Below, one piece after another: positions 7,144 through 9,586 of a DNA stretch of 9,586 nucleotides. Under the pieces are notes generated by a model. It searched no databases, was not told where the DNA came from, and worked only from the letters and a program-made list of their open reading frames with translations. Source of the stretch: Sphingobacteriaceae bacterium (GTDB lineage: Bacteria > Bacteroidota > Bacteroidia > Sphingobacteriales > Sphingobacteriaceae); contig CANJWF010000035.1 in NCBI GenBank assembly GCA_947478315.1, forward strand, positions 1 to 9,586. Reading direction: 5' to 3'. The position numbers and the translations under genes are program-made. Position 1 is the stretch's first letter. Each line of letters opens with the position of its first letter.

Positions 7144-8808
7144 ATGATTATGAACTCAAACAATCATCTAAAAATACCTGCCGATGGATGGGCAGGCTTA
7201 AAACAACACTGGAAAGGTGAACTTCTCTCCGGATTTACGATTTCTTTAATTGCACTGCCACTATGCTTAGGCATTGCATTGGCATCGGGTGTGCCTCCAA
7301 TGGCAGGTATCATTGCTGGTATTGTTGGTGGACTGTTGGTATCCCTAACGAGTGGTTCTCATCTTACCATTAATGGTCCTGCGGCAGGATTGGCCATCAT
7401 TGTACTAACGTCAATACAGGGTTTTAAAAAAATGGCGCCCGTTGGGTTATCTCCCGAAGAGGTAGAGATGTTTGCCTATCAATGTACGTTAGCGGTAGGA
7501 ATTGGATGCGGAGTATTACAATTACTTTTCGGATTTGTTAAAGCGGGTATATTGAGTAATTTTTTCCCATCGTCGGTAGTACACGGTATGTTAGCTGCTA
7601 TTGGTATCATGATTTTTGCTAAACAATTTCATGCCGCAGTAGGTGTAAAACCTCAAGGAAAAGAAATATTAGAGCTCATTGCCGAAATACCTAATAGCAT
7701 TCGTCATCTAAATCCCGAAATTACCATCATTTCGTTGGTGAGTTTAGCCATTCTCATTGGGTTACCTCTATTCAAAAACAAGTATATCAAAATGCTTCCA
7801 GCACCACTCTTAGTAGTATTAGTAGCCATACCATTAGGGCATTATTTCGATTTAACACACGAACATAAATATCTTTTTTTAGACCATCATGCATACAACT
7901 TAGGTCCAAAATTTTTGGTTAATCTACCCGATAACTTCCTAAAAGGAATCGTGTTTCCTCGTTTCGATTACCTATTTACCAGCTTTGGCATCCAAATGAT
8001 TATTACCTATGCTTTAGTTGCCAGTTTAGAATCACTGCTAACAGCAGCAGCCATTGATAATTTAGACCCCTTCAAAAGAAAATCTAACTTTAATAGAGAA
8101 TTATTTGCCAAAGGTTCAGGAAATATTTTATCGAGTTTTATTGGCGGGTTACCTATTATTGCAGAGGTTGTACGTAGCTCGGCAAACGTAAATAATGGTG
8201 CTAAAACACGTTGGGCTAATTTTTTTCACGGCTGTTTCTTACTCCTATTTGTCGTTTTTCTTACCCAAGTTATCCATCAAATACCCTTAGCCGCATTAGC
8301 AGCTATGCTTATGGTAACAGGCTATCGCCTAGCATCACCTAAAGAGTTTATTAAAACACTCCGAATTGGTAAAGAGCAATTGATTATTTTTATTTCAACC
8401 ATCGTCGTTACACTTGCAAGCGATTTATTAATCGGCATTTTAGCGGGTATCCTCATTAAACTTACCATACATATCATGAATGGTGTACCATTTAAAAGTT
8501 TATTTAAACCATTTTTAACCATCCATTCGGCAGATAACGAGCACTTCACCGTAGATGCGGAACATTCCGCTATTTTCAGCAATTTCATAGGTCTCAAAAA
8601 ACAACTAGACCGACTCCCTAAAGGAAAACACATCACACTAGATTTATCGAATGTCAGATTAGTTGACCATACCGTAATGGAACATCTCCACGAAATACAG
8701 GAAGCCTACCAACGTAATGGTGGAATTTTCAACATCGTCGGATTAAATAACCATAGTCAATTATCCGACCATCCTCGTTCGGCTCGAAAACTAAACGTAG
8801 GCTTATAA
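7144..8808 (+). CDS. SulP-family anion (probable bicarbonate) transporter with C-terminal STAS domain
   Basis: This 554-residue inner-membrane protein has the SulP/SLC26 layout. An N-terminal hydrophobic domain (about 25-440) carries GELLSGFTISLIALP, the anion-site-region motif NGPAAGL, SLESLLTAAAIDN and the block VVRSSANVNNGAKTR. A cytoplasmic STAS domain (about 468-545) follows, with DLSNVRLVDHTVMEHL. SulP proteins carry sulfate, bicarbonate or other anions; with dabAB in the same operon, bicarbonate is favoured. Position 296 is Glu, aligning with the Na+-ligand Asp258 of cyanobacterial BicA, while Thr300 aligns with its Thr262, so ion coupling may differ (H+ or Na+). In the STAS loop the usual Asp-Ser is D508-H509-T510. 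The start may be ATG 7144 or 7150. The C-terminus ends just after the STAS domain, with no fused carbonic anhydrase. A terminator follows at once. Confidence 0.92.
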   Translation: MIMNSNNHLKIPADGWAGLKQHWKGELLSGFTISLIALPLCLGIALASGVPPMAGIIAGIVGGLLVSLTSGSHLTINGPAAGLAIIVLTSIQGFKKMAPVGLSPEEVEMFAYQCTLAVGIGCGVLQLLFGFVKAGILSNFFPSSVVHGMLAAIGIMIFAKQFHAAVGVKPQGKEILELIAEIPNSIRHLNPEITIISLVSLAILIGLPLFKNKYIKMLPAPLLVVLVAIPLGHYFDLTHEHKYLFLDHHAYNLGPKFLVNLPDNFLKGIVFPRFDYLFTSFGIQMIITYALVASLESLLTAAAIDNLDPFKRKSNFNRELFAKGSGNILSSFIGGLPIIAEVVRSSANVNNGAKTRWANFFHGCFLLLFVVFLTQVIHQIPLAALAAMLMVTGYRLASPKEFIKTLRIGKEQLIIFISTIVVTLASDLLIGILAGILIKLTIHIMNGVPFKSLFKPFLTIHSADNEHFTVDAEHSAIFSNFIGLKKQLDRLPKGKHITLDLSNVRLVDHTVMEHLHEIQEAYQRNGGIFNIVGLNNHSQLSDHPRSARKLNVGL

Positions 8809-8814
8809 CTCAAT

Positions 8815-8857
8815 ATTACCCCCTTATCAAAATTCAATTTATTGACAAGGGGGTAAT
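8815..8857 (+). terminator. Strong hairpin terminator after the SulP gene
   Basis: A 16-base arm at 8815-8830 pairs with 8842-8857 with a single mismatch (A8826 against C8846) around an 11-base loop. The stem contains a CCCCC/GGGGG core flanked by ATTA/TAAT. The downstream sequence is only moderately T-rich (TTTA), and the near symmetry suggests it could work in both directions. It begins 6 bases after the SulP stop codon and marks the end of the operon. The remainder to 8966 is AT-rich and shows no confident promoter. Confidence 0.8.
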
Positions 8858-8966
8858 TTAAGGATGAAGCTATTTGTTCGAAAATTAAATCTGCCTTCAA
8901 ATGAATTTACCCTCTTAAAATTGCTATTAAAATATTATAAAACAACCAATTGCAAATTCTATTTCA

Positions 8967-9586
8967 ATGAAAACAGTAATCATTAAACCATTATTGGGTA
9001 TAGCACTTTTGCTAAATCTTAGTAATCTATTCGGAGGCGAAATACCCGACAAAGATTTACGATTTAATCTCAATGAAGACGGTTCACACTACATAAAAGC
9101 CAATTTTACTGCACAAATTTGGGCACGTTACAATGAAAATAATCCAGGTACCACCGTAAATGGATTCGCTCAAAACCAAACTTTCGACATTGGACTACGA
9201 CGTGTGCGTACACAACTTTATGGAAAAATAACAGATAAAGTTTTTTTCTATACCCAATTTGGCATCAACAATTTCACCTACAATTCTGCACGCAAAACAC
9301 CATTATTTTTTCACGACGTATTAGCAGAATACCAAGTGGTAAAACGTCACCTCGATATGGGTATGGGACTAACAGGATGGACTGGACTTAGTCGTTTTTC
9401 TTCCCCATCGATAGCAACCATCATGACCCTAGATGCTCCCCTCTTTCAACAAACAACCAATGACACAAACGACCAATTTTTACGCAAACTGAGTATCTAC
9501 GCAAAAGGGAAAATAGGTAAACTCGATTACCGCGTTATATTAAGTGACCCTTTTATAGTGGATGGTAGCATCTCAACCGTAAAACC
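8967..9586 (+). CDS. Porin (phosphate-selective porin-like), 3'-truncated by the window edge
   Basis: ATG at 8967 opens a frame of 206 codons with no stop before the window ends. Residues 1 to about 23 form a signal peptide (MKTVIIKPLLGIALLLNLSNLFGG). The mature start shows typical barrel-porin strands: SHYIKANFTAQIWARYNE, FDIGLRRVRTQLYGKI, VFFYTQFGINNF, LAEYQVV, HLDMGMGLTGW, then SRFSSPS and DQFLRKLSIYAKGKIGKLDYR. These features suggest an outer-membrane general or anion-selective porin of the kind seen in Bacteroidota, probably 380-450 residues when complete. It lies 158 bases downstream of the SulP stop and beyond a terminator, so it is likely a separate transcription unit. A role in letting bicarbonate or other anions reach the DAB/SulP system is suggested only by position. 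Substrate is not visible. Confidence 0.85.
   Translation, partial: MKTVIIKPLLGIALLLNLSNLFGGEIPDKDLRFNLNEDGSHYIKANFTAQIWARYNENNPGTTVNGFAQNQTFDIGLRRVRTQLYGKITDKVFFYTQFGINNFTYNSARKTPLFFHDVLAEYQVVKRHLDMGMGLTGWTGLSRFSSPSIATIMTLDAPLFQQTTNDTNDQFLRKLSIYAKGKIGKLDYRVILSDPFIVDGSISTVK

Noticed and set aside
7144..8808. Sulfate permease as the specific function of the SulP protein
   Set aside because: The family includes sulfate carriers, but no sulfur-assimilation genes are nearby, and the dabAB operon favours bicarbonate. Sulfate is not excluded.
8815..8857. Transposon end or attachment site suggested by the long inverted repeat
   Set aside because: There is no transposase, integrase or target duplication nearby, and the position just after a stop codon fits a terminator.
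8859..8966. Promoter for the porin gene
   Set aside because: A promoter is expected here, but no TTTG / TAnnTTTG pair at the right spacing could be found; only AT-rich sequence is seen.

Overview
The window looks like a chromosomal segment from a member of the Bacteroidota. The DNA is AT-rich, genes are tightly packed on the + strand, and most starts have AT-rich leaders instead of Shine-Dalgarno sites. One candidate promoter has the TTTG / TAnnTTTG layout of that phylum, and the protein families look typical of it. No tool was run, so the taxonomic assignment is by eye. All supported genes are on the + strand. I saw no rRNA, tRNA, CRISPR array, insertion sequence or other mobile element.

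Left part (1-1217): the 3' two-thirds of nadA (quinolinate synthase, NAD biosynthesis), followed 10 bases later by a Nudix hydrolase that resembles ADP-ribose pyrophosphatases. A long inverted repeat starts at the nadA stop codon and encloses the Nudix start codon, which suggests translational coupling or attenuation between the two.

Centre (about 1270-8857): a probable five-gene operon that looks dedicated to inorganic carbon (CO2/bicarbonate) uptake. In order it has a candidate promoter, a small exported His-rich protein of unknown function, dabA, dabB, a small predicted outer-membrane beta-barrel protein, and a SulP-family anion transporter with a STAS domain. A strong hairpin that should act as a terminator follows. 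DabA carries the complete Cys-x-Asp ... His-x14-Cys zinc site of the DAB family (a beta-carbonic-anhydrase-like centre). DabB is a NuoL-like cation-translocating membrane protein that keeps the Glu/Lys/Lys residues of the ion path. The likely logic is that DabAB hydrates CO2 to bicarbonate on the cytoplasmic side using the ion gradient, SulP imports bicarbonate directly, and the outer-membrane barrel may let substrate reach the periplasm.

Right end (8967-9586): the first 206 codons of a porin with a signal peptide, cut by the window edge. It lies beyond the terminator and so is probably a separate transcription unit, possibly functionally linked.

DabA-DabB and SulP are each known. The parts that look least described are the small His/Cys-containing exported protein at the head of the operon, the co-transcribed beta-barrel gene between dabB and sulP, and the structured leader in front of dabA.
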